From DATEEW01 sp035273665 (GTDB lineage Bacteria; Pseudomonadota; Gammaproteobacteria; Burkholderiales; SG8-39): a DNA stretch of 20,560 bases. Every line of letters starts with the position of its first letter. Positions within the stretch are counted from its first letter, which is position 1. A program made the translations under genes and the position numbers. The notes under the pieces were generated by a model. That model searched no databases. It saw only the letters and a list, made by a program, of their open reading frames with translations, and was not told the origin of the DNA. Shown one piece after another: positions 7,614 through 15,481 of the stretch. The stretch spans positions 1-20,560 of the forward strand of contig DATEOW010000083.1 of NCBI GenBank assembly GCA_035273665.1. The letters are read 5' to 3'.

Positions 7614-8501
7614 TCAGGGTTGAGGGACATCGAGTTCGGCGAGCCGCTGCAGAATGCCAACCTCTTCTTCGAGCGAAAAGCCATAGGGAAATAAGGAACG
7701 CTCCTGTGCAGCAAGCTCCGCCTTCCCGCCAAAACGCGCGACACCTTCGCCGATCTTATCGAACGCGATGCCCAGCAATACCGCCGGCGCCTGTACGCGC
7801 TGATTCATACGTTCTGGACCAATCGGTTCGAACTGCAGTGCACGCCGATAAAAGGCGACGTGCCGGGGATTGACCTCAATGACCGCGAACTTGAAGCCAC
7901 GCACCTTGGCGGCGTAAAGATAGGCGGTATGGAACAGGCCAGCCAAAACCGGCTTGCTTGCCGCAGCCACGTCGACAGCTAAGCGAGTGAACTCGCAGAC
8001 CCGACAGCCAGCGTGGCGCAATTCGTTTAGCTCGTCACTGTAGAGGTCGTCGGAGGCCAAGCCCTCTTCGGAATCGAGGCGAATGCTGACCGTGCCCACG
8101 ATCTTGCCTTCGTCGTAAGCAAGGAAAGTGAAAAGATTAGGGTCCTGGGTGGCCTTGGGAATTAAATAGCCGCGATCGGTATATCGTCGGCCGACAAGCC
8201 CGGTGGCTTCGCGACGAAAACCGGCGGATTTGGCCAATCTGATTTTGAAGGCCGGCTGATGGTCGGGCTCGCCTTCCAGGGCCGACGTATCCGGTTCGGC
8301 GACAGTTAAGCTGCGGAAGCGAAAAGCGGGATCGAGCGCTTCAGCGCTAAAGATGGTTTGTCCGCTGCGGTCGTTCCGGGACACCGGCTCTTCTGAAGCC
8401 GGCGCGGGCGCCTCAGAAGGATTGCCCGCTTGAAGGACGCGCACATCCTGAGCGGACGCGTCACCCTTCAGCCATTTCAACAATGTTTCCTTCATGGGCA
8501 T
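7614..8501 (-). CDS. FeeM-like N-acyl amino acid synthase (GNAT fold), copy 2
   Basis: This 295-aa protein has a roughly 85-residue N-terminal part rich in Ala, Pro and acidic residues. The acyltransferase core follows, with RRYTDRGYL (about 105-113), VGTVSIRLDSEEGL (136-149), RVCEFTRLAV (167-176), EVNPRHVAFYRRALQF (209-224) and RVQAPAVLL (235-243). The same blocks occur in the copy at 3587-4261, so the two are clear homologues, but the N-terminal part is unique to this one. GGGAG sits 3 bases before ATG 8501 and 9 bases before the second ATG at 8495, so the true start may be the second (MKETLLKW). The gene is convergent with the LolA-like gene, with only 4 bases between stops. Its amino acid and acyl specificity cannot be read from the sequence. 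Confidence 0.8.
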   Translation of the reverse strand: MPMKETLLKWLKGDASAQDVRVLQAGNPSEAPAPASEEPVSRNDRSGQTIFSAEALDPAFRFRSLTVAEPDTSALEGEPDHQPAFKIRLAKSAGFRREATGLVGRRYTDRGYLIPKATQDPNLFTFLAYDEGKIVGTVSIRLDSEEGLASDDLYSDELNELRHAGCRVCEFTRLAVDVAAASKPVLAGLFHTAYLYAAKVRGFKFAVIEVNPRHVAFYRRALQFEPIGPERMNQRVQAPAVLLGIAFDKIGEGVARFGGKAELAAQERSLFPYGFSLEEEVGILQRLAELDVPQP

Positions 8502-8604
8502 ATGCTCCCGCCGGCCGTGTAGGACATTTTTGCTATGTGACCGGAATTAATAAATGCTGCGCTCTTGTTCTACAGCACTTAAGGGAGGCTTTCCAGCCGC
8601 AGCT
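8502..8604 (-). other. Intergenic gap between glmS and FeeM-like gene 2
   Basis: About 100 bases downstream of glmS and upstream of the second FeeM-like gene, both on the minus strand. On that strand TGCTG and CAGCA form a weak stem with a 13-base loop followed by TTTATTAATT. This may be a poor terminator for glmS. No convincing promoter was found for the acyltransferase, so read-through from glmS remains possible. Confidence 0.35.
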
Positions 8605-10431
8605 TTATTCGACGGTGACGGATTTCGCTAGGTTGCGCGGTTTATCCACGTCCGTCCCGCGTCGGAGCGCAACATGGTAAGCGAGCAGCTGCAGGGGCAC
8701 GGTGTGGAGGATGGGTGAGAGCAAGCCGGCATGGTCCGTTAAGCGGATGACATGTAATCCCTCGCCTTCCGTAACGGGCGAGTTTTGATCGGCGATGACA
8801 TAAAGCTCACCGCCGCGCGCGCGGACTTCCTGCAGATTCGATTTCAATTTTTCCAATAAAGCGTCGTTTGGGGCGATTGCAATGACAGGCATGTCCTTGT
8901 CGACAAGCGCAAGCGGACCGTGTTTTAGTTCGCCGGCGGGGTAGGCCTCGGCGTGAATGTAAGAAATCTCTTTGAGCTTAAGCGCCCCTTCCATGGCGAT
9001 CGGATAGTGAACGCCTCGTCCCAGAAACAATGCATGGTGGCGGCTGGTGAATCGTTCCGCCCAAATTTCTATCGCAGGTTCCACGCTCAACACATGTTGA
9101 AGCGCAGCGGGAAGATGGCGCAGCGATTGAATCAATTCGCGCTCGCGCTCGACGCTCAAGCGACCCCGCATTTTGGCCAGAACCATCGCCAGTAGCACCA
9201 GCGCACCCAGTTGCGTCGTAAATGCCTTGGTCGACGCGACGCCGATTTCCGGACCCGCGCGGGTTAGGAAACGCAGCTTTGATTGGCGTACTAAGGCGCT
9301 TTCGGGCACGTTGCAGATGGCCAGCGATTGCAAATGCCCTAAATTGACTGAATGCTGAAGCGCGGCGATGGTATCCGCCGTTTCACCGGATTGCGAGATG
9401 GTGACCACCAGTGTGCGGGGATTCGGTACCGATTCGCGGTAGCGGTATTCGCTTGCGATCTCCACCGTGCAAGGCATACCAGCCACGGACTCGATCCAAT
9501 ATCGCGCCACCATGCCGGCGTGAAAGCTGGTGCCGCAAGCGATGATCAACACAGAGTCGACCGCTTTAAATACGGCATCCGCCTCACTACCGAAGAGTTG
9601 TGGGGAAATCGACTGCGCGTTCGCTACCATTTCGAGCGTGTTGGCAAGCGCGCCCGGCTGCTCGAAAATTTCCTTTTGCATGAAATGACGGTAGGGCCCG
9701 AGCTCCACCGCCGCGGAAGTCAACTCGCTGACATGGACCTTGCGCTCGACTGCTACGCCTTGTGCATCCTGAATCTTGTAGCCCTGCAGGCTTAGTTCGG
9801 CGACATCACCCTCTTCCAGATAGATGACGCGTTGCGTGACCTGAAGCAAGGCCGACACATCTGATGCCGCGAACACTTCGTTTTCACCTATACCGAGCAA
9901 CAAGGGGGCGCCTTTGCGCGACACGACCATGCGATGTGGATCGTTTTGCGCAACCGCGGCAATCGCGTAAGCCCCATCCAATTCGGCAACTGCCGCGCGC
10001 GTTGCAGCCACGAGGCCGCCGCCGCCTTTTAATTTTTCTTGGATAAGATGGGCGATCACCTCCGTATCCGTGTCGGAAGTGAATTGATAGCCCGCCGCCT
10101 GCAACTTGCGCCGCATGCTTTCGTGATTCTCAATAATGCCGTTGTGAACAACGGCCAGGCCTTCGCTCACATGAGGATGCGCATTGCGCTCCGACGGAAC
10201 GCCATGTGTTGCCCAACGCGTGTGAGCAATGCCGACGTCACCGTGAAAGTTTTCGGCTTTGGCCAGCTTTTCAAGCTCGGCGACACGCCCTGTCGTGCGC
10301 AACCTTTTCAAGCCGCCATTCAACACAGCCATTCCCGCGGAGTCGTAACCGCGGTACTCGAGGCGCTTGAGCCCTTCGATCAAGACGGGAACGATATTAC
10401 GTTGAGCGACTGCGCCGACGATGCCACACAT
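8605..10431 (-). CDS. glmS: Glutamine--fructose-6-phosphate aminotransferase (isomerizing)
   Basis: Makes glucosamine-6-phosphate from fructose-6-phosphate and glutamine, the first step of UDP-GlcNAc synthesis in the cytoplasm. The 608-aa length is normal. The N-terminus MCGIVGAVAQ exposes the catalytic Cys2 of the class II glutaminase domain, with RLEYRGYDSAG, THGVPSERNAHPH and VVHNGIIENH following. Two SIS sugar-isomerase domains fill the C-terminal half, with VLIIACGTSFHAGMVARYW, TISQSGETADT and GRGVHYPIAMEGALKLKEISYIHAEAY. It ends with DVDKPRNLAKSVTVE, the usual C-terminus. It lies 73 bases downstream of glmU, a common operon pairing. I saw no glmS riboswitch-like element in that gap. Confidence 0.98.
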   Translation of the reverse strand: MCGIVGAVAQRNIVPVLIEGLKRLEYRGYDSAGMAVLNGGLKRLRTTGRVAELEKLAKAENFHGDVGIAHTRWATHGVPSERNAHPHVSEGLAVVHNGIIENHESMRRKLQAAGYQFTSDTDTEVIAHLIQEKLKGGGGLVAATRAAVAELDGAYAIAAVAQNDPHRMVVSRKGAPLLLGIGENEVFAASDVSALLQVTQRVIYLEEGDVAELSLQGYKIQDAQGVAVERKVHVSELTSAAVELGPYRHFMQKEIFEQPGALANTLEMVANAQSISPQLFGSEADAVFKAVDSVLIIACGTSFHAGMVARYWIESVAGMPCTVEIASEYRYRESVPNPRTLVVTISQSGETADTIAALQHSVNLGHLQSLAICNVPESALVRQSKLRFLTRAGPEIGVASTKAFTTQLGALVLLAMVLAKMRGRLSVERERELIQSLRHLPAALQHVLSVEPAIEIWAERFTSRHHALFLGRGVHYPIAMEGALKLKEISYIHAEAYPAGELKHGPLALVDKDMPVIAIAPNDALLEKLKSNLQEVRARGGELYVIADQNSPVTEGEGLHVIRLTDHAGLLSPILHTVPLQLLAYHVALRRGTDVDKPRNLAKSVTVE

Positions 10432-10504
10432 ATTTTGAATCTCTTAATCGCTATCGCGAAAATTGTAGAAAGATGCGGCTATGCCGGCATCACCGATCCT
10501 CGAT

Positions 10505-11860
10505 CTATTTTTTCTGCTTGGTCGGCCGTTTCCAATTTGCAATGGAAACTTGCTTAACGCGCGAAATGGTCAATTGCTCAGCGGGCGCTTCCTTCGTCAG
10601 GGTCGTGCCGGCGGCCAAGGTAGCGCCGCGCCGCACAGTGACCGGAGCTACGAGCTGCGTTGCGGAACCAATAAAAACATCGTCTTCGATAATGGTCCGA
10701 TGTTTATTCGCACCGTCGTAGTTGCAGGTGATCGTGCCCGCGCCGACATTCACATTGCGTCCAACTTCAGAATCGCCGATATAACTGAGATGGTTCGCTT
10801 TGGAGCCCACACCGATGGAAGCCGCTTTCACTTCGACAAAGTTACCGATATGCACATCTTCAGCGAGCGTCGCACCCGGCCGCAGCCGCGCATAAGGACC
10901 GATACGACAGTTACTGCCAACCGCTGCATCATCAATATGTGTGAACGCTTCGATTCTCGTGCCGGCCGCGATACTCACGTTCTTCAATACGCAGTTGGGG
11001 CCGATGTTGACGCCGTCGCCCAGCCGAACAACGCCCTCAAACACATTGTTCACGTCGATATACACGTCGCGACCACAGGTCAACTCGCCACGCACGTCAA
11101 TCCGTTGCGGGTCGGCGAGAGAAGCTCCGGCAGCCAATAACTTTTCAGCGACGTTGCGTTGGTGCACCCGTTCTAATTCTGCCAGTTGCAACTTGCTGTT
11201 GACCCCGAGGGTTTCCCAAACCGCTTTCGGTTGTACCGTATTGATGCTTACCCCTTCCGCGACCGCTAAAGCAATCAGATCGGTCAGGTAATACTCGCCT
11301 TGCGCATTGTCGTTCTTCAACGCGCTTAGCCAGCGCGAAAGATGTTTGGTCGGCAACGCCATGATGCCGGTGTTGACCTCGCGGATTGCGCGCTGGGCGG
11401 TACTCGCATCTTTTTCCTCAACGATACGGCGAACGGTTCCTTGCTCACGGACAATGCGCCCATAACCGCTGGGATATTCCAGTTCGACGGTTAGCAAGCC
11501 AACTCCCGCGCCAGCGGCGTCAACCAACCGCTTTAAAGTTTCACTACTCGTCAACGGCACATCGCCATATAAAACCAGTGTGAGGGGCGCGTCCGATAAA
11601 TTCGGCACAGCTTGCTGAACAGCGTGACCAGTCCCCAATTGCGGTTCCTGTTTCGCCCAGAACAGCGCGTCGTCTTTCATCGCGCCACGAACGATTTCGC
11701 CCCCATGGCCATAAACCACGCAGATGCGCGAAGGAGCCAAGGATTTCGCCGTCGAGACGACATGGGCCAACAAGGGCCGCCCGGCGATGGGATGCAAGAC
11801 CTTGGGCAAATCGGAATACATCCGCTTGCCTTGGCCAGCAGCGAGAATAACGACGTTCAA
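10505..11860 (-). CDS. glmU: Bifunctional UDP-GlcNAc pyrophosphorylase / glucosamine-1-phosphate N-acetyltransferase
   Basis: Acetylates glucosamine-1-phosphate and then couples it to UTP, giving UDP-GlcNAc for peptidoglycan, LPS and exopolysaccharide. The N-terminal nucleotidyltransferase domain starts NVVILAAGQGKRMYSDLPK, with ARPL-equivalent PIAGRPLLAHV and the LYGDVPLT motif. The C-terminal left-handed beta-helix holds ARLRPGATLAEDVHIGNFVEVK and TITCNYDGANKHRTIIEDD, containing the catalytic region of the acetyltransferase. TTG 11860 is chosen as the start because GlmU proteins begin at this point, giving 451 aa. ATG 11932 and ATG 11923 are in frame but would add a leader of about 20 residues not seen in the family. 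It is upstream of glmS and divergent from the DUF4124 gene. Confidence 0.95.
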   Translation of the reverse strand: MNVVILAAGQGKRMYSDLPKVLHPIAGRPLLAHVVSTAKSLAPSRICVVYGHGGEIVRGAMKDDALFWAKQEPQLGTGHAVQQAVPNLSDAPLTLVLYGDVPLTSSETLKRLVDAAGAGVGLLTVELEYPSGYGRIVREQGTVRRIVEEKDASTAQRAIREVNTGIMALPTKHLSRWLSALKNDNAQGEYYLTDLIALAVAEGVSINTVQPKAVWETLGVNSKLQLAELERVHQRNVAEKLLAAGASLADPQRIDVRGELTCGRDVYIDVNNVFEGVVRLGDGVNIGPNCVLKNVSIAAGTRIEAFTHIDDAAVGSNCRIGPYARLRPGATLAEDVHIGNFVEVKAASIGVGSKANHLSYIGDSEVGRNVNVGAGTITCNYDGANKHRTIIEDDVFIGSATQLVAPVTVRRGATLAAGTTLTKEAPAEQLTISRVKQVSIANWKRPTKQKK

Positions 11861-11934
11861 AGAGGAACCTGACAGACAAACACGGACATTGATGTTACAC
11901 CGGCGCCGTTGCTTTGAAACCATGCACAGCACCG

Positions 11935-11950
11935 CGGCATAGGTCTTGCC
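11935..11950 (+). promoter_or_regulatory. Sigma-54-like -24/-12 element upstream of DUF4124 gene
   Basis: CGGCAT (11935-11940) and TTGCC (11946-11950) place GG exactly 10 bases before GC. GG, C and A of the -24 box and TTGC of the -12 box match the consensus. Initiation near 11961 would leave a leader of about 50 bases to ATG 12013. On the other strand, TTGACA (complement of 11963-11968) could be a -35 for glmU, with only a weak -10 after it. Confidence 0.33.
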
Positions 11951-12012
11951 TCACAGTATCCGTGTCAACAATGTAAATTTGTTTTGAACCGGATAAAGAT
12001 AAGGAGATCGCC

Positions 12013-12447
12013 ATGTCGGTCGCACACGCAAGAACCGCTGCTTGGTTGATGGCAGGCGCCCTAGGTTTTCTGGCCGCCCCGACTGCCAACGCGCAGATCT
12101 ACAAATGGGTCGACGCTCAAGGTGTCGTCAATTATTCGAACTACCCACCGGCGAACATGCGCGGTGCGCGTGTCGTCACTGAAGAGAAGGTCAGCACCGT
12201 GTCGACTTCCGGCATTTCGGCCGAAGAACTGCGAGCGCTTGAAGAACGAATCGCCGCCCGCCAAGCGCAGAATGCGGCAGATAGCGGGGCTTATCAACCA
12301 AGTTCTTATCGTGAAGGCAGAACCTACTACCCTTATAGCGCTGCACGCGGGCCTTTAGAAGCTCCCACATTGCGCACGCCTTATGGCATCGGCAATCAAC
12401 CGATCCCATCCCAACGCGTGTTCTTTCGCGATATTCCGAACCGTTAA
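12013..12447 (+). CDS. DUF4124 domain-containing periplasmic protein
   Basis: Small 144-aa protein with a signal peptide (TAAWLMAGALGFLAAPTANAQ). It is followed at once by the DUF4124 hallmark IYKWVDAQGVVNYSNYPP, in which Trp-Val-Asp and a Gly-x-Val-x-Tyr-Ser strand are conserved. The rest is low-complexity and probably disordered, with a helical stretch AEELRALEERIAARQAQNA. A clear AAGGAGAT ribosome binding site (12001-12008) precedes ATG 12013. Function of the family is not known; proteins of this type are widespread in the envelope of beta- and gammaproteobacteria. It stands alone between a divergent glmU and a strong terminator, so it is probably monocistronic. Confidence 0.9.
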   Translation: MSVAHARTAAWLMAGALGFLAAPTANAQIYKWVDAQGVVNYSNYPPANMRGARVVTEEKVSTVSTSGISAEELRALEERIAARQAQNAADSGAYQPSSYREGRTYYPYSAARGPLEAPTLRTPYGIGNQPIPSQRVFFRDIPNR

Positions 12448-12480
12448 AAAGAAACGCCCGCAAAGCGGGCGTTTCTTTTT
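12446..12480. terminator. Rho-independent bidirectional terminator
   Basis: Two perfectly complementary 16-base arms (12446-12461 and 12465-12480) are joined by an AAA loop. The GC core is CGCCCGC/GCGGGCG, and the arms end in an A-tract on the left and a T-tract on the right. It can therefore stop transcripts from both sides. It lies at the DUF4124 stop codon and between two convergent genes. Confidence 0.95.
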
Positions 12481-12496
12481 GGTGCTTGCCGAAAGG

Positions 12497-13873
12497 CTAT
12501 AGCGTGCCGTTTTGCCACGGCCCGGTAATAGCGAAGGTTAAACCGGGACTGAGACTGTTCAGGAATAACCACTTCCCATGGAAAGTGGCGCCGGCGAACT
12601 CGGTTGAGCTGCCGTTATGCTCGACCAACGGGAAGACATTCAAGCCATCGGCGCTCATCATATGCAAGCGTGGATTTCGGCCCCACCGATCCTCACAGAC
12701 CAACACGCTGCCGTCGGTAGTCACGGTTAGGTTGTCAGGAAATTCCATCACGCCGGCATTGGTCGCTTCATAGACCATATGCAAGCGCTGCTGTGCGATG
12801 TCGAGCTTGTAGATTCGCCCGATACCTTTGCTGCCCGTCGACGAAGAAACAAACCACAATGCATGTTCCGCTCGGCCATACCACGCCCCCTCAAGCTTAC
12901 GGAAGGTGGCCCCGCCGAGGTTTTTGCCTCGCCCGAAAACGCCGGTGTTTTGTGGGTTGGGAATCGTCACCCACTCCACATCCCACTGCTTCGCAGTCTG
13001 ACGATGCATAACAACTGTGGCTTTAATGCCTTTGATTTTCAGCATTTGCAGGCTACCGCCCGCCGCAAGATTGCCGTAGGTATTGGGGCGGAACCGATAA
13101 AAGCCGGCGCTTGTATCCGACCCCCTGTCTTCGGTCATATAAACCCAGCCGTGTTCGGCGCTATCGGGATTGTTGACGACGGCAGCTGCCTCGTGCATGA
13201 AGCGGCCCATTTCCACGATCGGTTTTGCCGTAGCCGCCGTGCCATCGGTGGGCACTTCAAACACGTAGCCATGGTTCAACCGGTATTTCGTTGTTTCCTC
13301 TTCGCAGCTCAGCCAGGAGCCCCAGGGGGTTACGCCCCCGGCACAGTTCGTAATCGTCCCCGCCAAGCTGGCATGCGAGCCATCCCAGCGCTCGCGCAGG
13401 GCGTCAAAACGTAGGGTGGTCGTCCCGCCCGACGCACGGCTATCGTAGGTGGGTTGAAACCCGGTTCCGGCATATGCGCCGCTTTGACTGCGAACCTCAT
13501 GATTACGCACAAGATAAATCATGTCGTCTTCGACGCGACAGACCCCCATGCCGTCATGGGAACCCGGCGTCGTACGTCCATCGTCCATCTTCGATCCCGC
13601 AGCCCCGTAGCTGAAATACGAAAAACCTTGGGGAAGCTTCAGGTAGGTGCGGCCAGTGGACCCATCTACCGTATTGGACAGGGGACCATAAGGATTGGTG
13701 GCGGCAAAGGCCTGGGGAAAGATGCCTCCCTTACTCAGAAATTCCAGAGGCAAAGCCGCAGCTGCCAAGGCAATGCTGCTTTTTAGAAAACTCCGGCGGC
13801 CGATACTTTGATTCGATTCGCCTTCTTTGAGTGCTGTTCGTACGCTTTCTACCAACTCCTCGTGATGGTTCAC
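12497..13873 (-). CDS. PhoX/DUF839 family protein, Tat-exported putative phosphatase
   Basis: A 458-aa protein with a twin-arginine signal: GRRSFLKSS at about residues 25-33, then a hydrophobic Ala/Leu stretch and AFAATN. The mature part resembles PhoX-type proteins (DUF839), calcium/iron-dependent alkaline phosphatases with a beta-propeller. It has PGSHDGMGVCRVEDDMIYLVRNHE, the WGSWLSCEEETTKYRLNHGYVFEV block and LVCEDRWGRNPRLHMM. It is shorter than the best-known PhoX enzymes, so phosphatase activity should not be assumed. CAGGAG lies just before ATG 13873. The gene is convergent with the DUF4124 gene across the shared terminator and divergent from the exopolysaccharide operon. Confidence 0.85.
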   Translation of the reverse strand: MNHHEELVESVRTALKEGESNQSIGRRSFLKSSIALAAAALPLEFLSKGGIFPQAFAATNPYGPLSNTVDGSTGRTYLKLPQGFSYFSYGAAGSKMDDGRTTPGSHDGMGVCRVEDDMIYLVRNHEVRSQSGAYAGTGFQPTYDSRASGGTTTLRFDALRERWDGSHASLAGTITNCAGGVTPWGSWLSCEEETTKYRLNHGYVFEVPTDGTAATAKPIVEMGRFMHEAAAVVNNPDSAEHGWVYMTEDRGSDTSAGFYRFRPNTYGNLAAGGSLQMLKIKGIKATVVMHRQTAKQWDVEWVTIPNPQNTGVFGRGKNLGGATFRKLEGAWYGRAEHALWFVSSSTGSKGIGRIYKLDIAQQRLHMVYEATNAGVMEFPDNLTVTTDGSVLVCEDRWGRNPRLHMMSADGLNVFPLVEHNGSSTEFAGATFHGKWLFLNSLSPGLTFAITGPWQNGTL

Positions 13874-14201
13874 GCAAGTCTCCTGTGGGGTGAAAGGGCG
13901 GGGTAAGCTGATCGGCGCCTTCGTTGACGCTCTATTGAGGTCCGTTTTTTTGTTTTTGGTCGGAAGGAAACCTTAGACCGAGCAGGAGGCTACGCCCGAA
14001 GCGAGACGACGGTCAAATTTCGGCGCCTATGTCGCCTTCCAGAGACGGTAGTAACTGTCACAAAAGGTCAAATCAGGGATCGGGACGATGGTCTGCGATA
14101 CACTGGCTTCCCGCGAATCCCTAGGTTCGCGTCAAACAAAAAGAAAAACCGCTCGCGCCACGGAACAGGCGCCACAAATACTCGAGTCTCGGAACCAGGC
14201 A
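13874..14201. other. Divergent region between PhoX-like gene and eps operon
   Basis: About 330 bases. I found no convincing sigma-70 or sigma-54 promoter. It holds T-rich DNA at 13945-13957 and an imperfect hairpin (GGTC 13958-13961, AAGG 13964-13967, CCTT 13971-13974, GACC 13976-13979). The octamer GGTCAAAT occurs twice, at 14011-14018 and 14066-14073. An in-frame ATG at 14088 would extend EpsL by 38 residues through the right part, but that extension is polar and would bury the signal peptide. Confidence 0.5.
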
Positions 14202-15404
14202 ATGGTCTCGCAGTGCCGTACGTTTGCGTTGGGAGGATTAATGTTGAGCATCCTGTCGTGTGCCTGTCAGGCGGACGAGTGGGATGTAGTCAATTTCCAC
14301 GCGCGTGCGGCCTATTACTACGACAGCAATCTGTTCCGGGAGCGGAACGACGACGCGGGGAGCGATCAGTACACCGGCCTAACGGGTGGTCTCAGTATCG
14401 ACAAGCCCTACAGCATGCAGCGCTTTCGCCTCAACGGCGACTTCACTCGCTACGAGTACAACGAGTTCAAAGGCCTCGACCACGACACCAAAAATTATCT
14501 CTTGGCTTGGGATTGGAGTCTCACGCCTCGCTTGACGGGCACATTGCTGAGCGATCAAAAACAAGAGCTTGCCGACCCCGCCTTTGACACGAGTCCGGAC
14601 GAGCGGCAGGAGCGCAATATCCGCACCTCCCGTCGTCAGCGCCTGGACATGAACTGGTGGTTCCACAGCAACTGGCATCTACTTGGAGAAATCGGCAAAG
14701 AGAAGCGCATTTACGACAAAGATATCGATGACGATGAAAGCTTCCAGGCGACCCGCTGGGGAACCGGCCTCTTGTACGAGAGCGGGGCAGGCAGGCGAAT
14801 TGGATTCAATTATGTCGGACGAGACGGCAATCTGTCGCAGTCACAGGACGACGACCAGAAAATTGATGACGAATTCGACTCGCAGGAGTATGAGGTCGCG
14901 CTTGTATATCCGTTTGGCGATGCCAGTCGGATTCACGCGCATATAGGCTATCTCCGCCAAGACTATCCAGACATTTCAGAGCGCGATTTTTCCGGCATGA
15001 CGAGCGGCCTGCGCCTGGAATGGGGATTGACTGCCAAACTAAGAATAAGCGCCGGTTACGAGCGTACTTTGTTGCCTTGGCGGCGAGATCCAGGCAGTTA
15101 TGCGAAGGTAGATGCTTGGGCGCTTGGCGCCACATGGTCTTTCAGCGCCAAACAGCGGCTTGAGTTGGAGCTTGAACAACGACATCGCGAGCAACACGGC
15201 GCAGTAATGGACACCATTCCGCCGCCCACAAGTTCCACTTTGCGAAACGATCATAGCCGCACGGCGACTTTGAATTGGGTATGGAGCCCGATTCTGACAA
15301 CAGAGCTAAGCCTCGGCTGGTTTTACAAGGAAAGAAATTCAAATGTCGATGATTTCGACTATGACGCGCATGGCTTCAGCGTCAGTCTTCAGCACATGTT
15401 TTAG
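14202..15404 (+). CDS. epsL: EpsL-type exopolysaccharide-associated outer-membrane beta-barrel protein
   Basis: A 400-aa exported protein from ATG 14202, with signal peptide-like FALGGLMLSILSCACQADEW. Repeated amphipathic strands with alternating aromatic residues and Asp/Glu-rich turns follow, with a C-terminal phenylalanine (SLQHMF), as in outer-membrane barrels. The opening FHARAAYYYDSNLFRERND matches the EpsL family found in exosortase-associated exopolysaccharide clusters. Its place directly before an export protein supports this. It may form or assist the outer-membrane exit for the polysaccharide (inference). Start is uncertain: ATG 14088 is in frame but would place 38 charged residues before the signal peptide. 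An AGG 8 bases before 14202 is a weak ribosome binding site. The gene is 77 bases ahead of epsE. Confidence 0.8.
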   Translation: MVSQCRTFALGGLMLSILSCACQADEWDVVNFHARAAYYYDSNLFRERNDDAGSDQYTGLTGGLSIDKPYSMQRFRLNGDFTRYEYNEFKGLDHDTKNYLLAWDWSLTPRLTGTLLSDQKQELADPAFDTSPDERQERNIRTSRRQRLDMNWWFHSNWHLLGEIGKEKRIYDKDIDDDESFQATRWGTGLLYESGAGRRIGFNYVGRDGNLSQSQDDDQKIDDEFDSQEYEVALVYPFGDASRIHAHIGYLRQDYPDISERDFSGMTSGLRLEWGLTAKLRISAGYERTLLPWRRDPGSYAKVDAWALGATWSFSAKQRLELELEQRHREQHGAVMDTIPPPTSSTLRNDHSRTATLNWVWSPILTTELSLGWFYKERNSNVDDFDYDAHGFSVSLQHMF

Positions 15405-15481
15405 CAGCTTAGTTGCCGTGGCTTAACGCCATGGCGAGAGCGACCCAATGGTCGCAGCACGACAATCGAAGGGAGATCTTC

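Noticed and set aside
7611..7626. CCCTCA/TGAGGG hairpin between the LolA-like and second FeeM-like genes
   Set aside because: Only a 6-bp stem and no T-tract on either side; too weak to call a terminator.
10481..11140. Open frame of 219 codons on the plus strand
   Set aside because: It lies antisense to glmU, whose domains and motifs are certain; no motif in the antisense product.
11940..11968. Sigma-70 promoter for glmU on the minus strand
   Set aside because: TTGACA is a perfect -35, but at 17 bases the -10 is GACCTA and no better box is seen at 16-19 bases, so it is mentioned only as a possibility.
12779..13414. Open frame of 211 codons on the plus strand
   Set aside because: Antisense to the PhoX-like gene; the translation has no recognisable fold or start signal.
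13958..13979. Imperfect hairpin upstream of the eps operon as a terminator or riboswitch
   Set aside because: The arms are interrupted, the T-tract lies on the wrong side, and no known riboswitch fold is recognisable.
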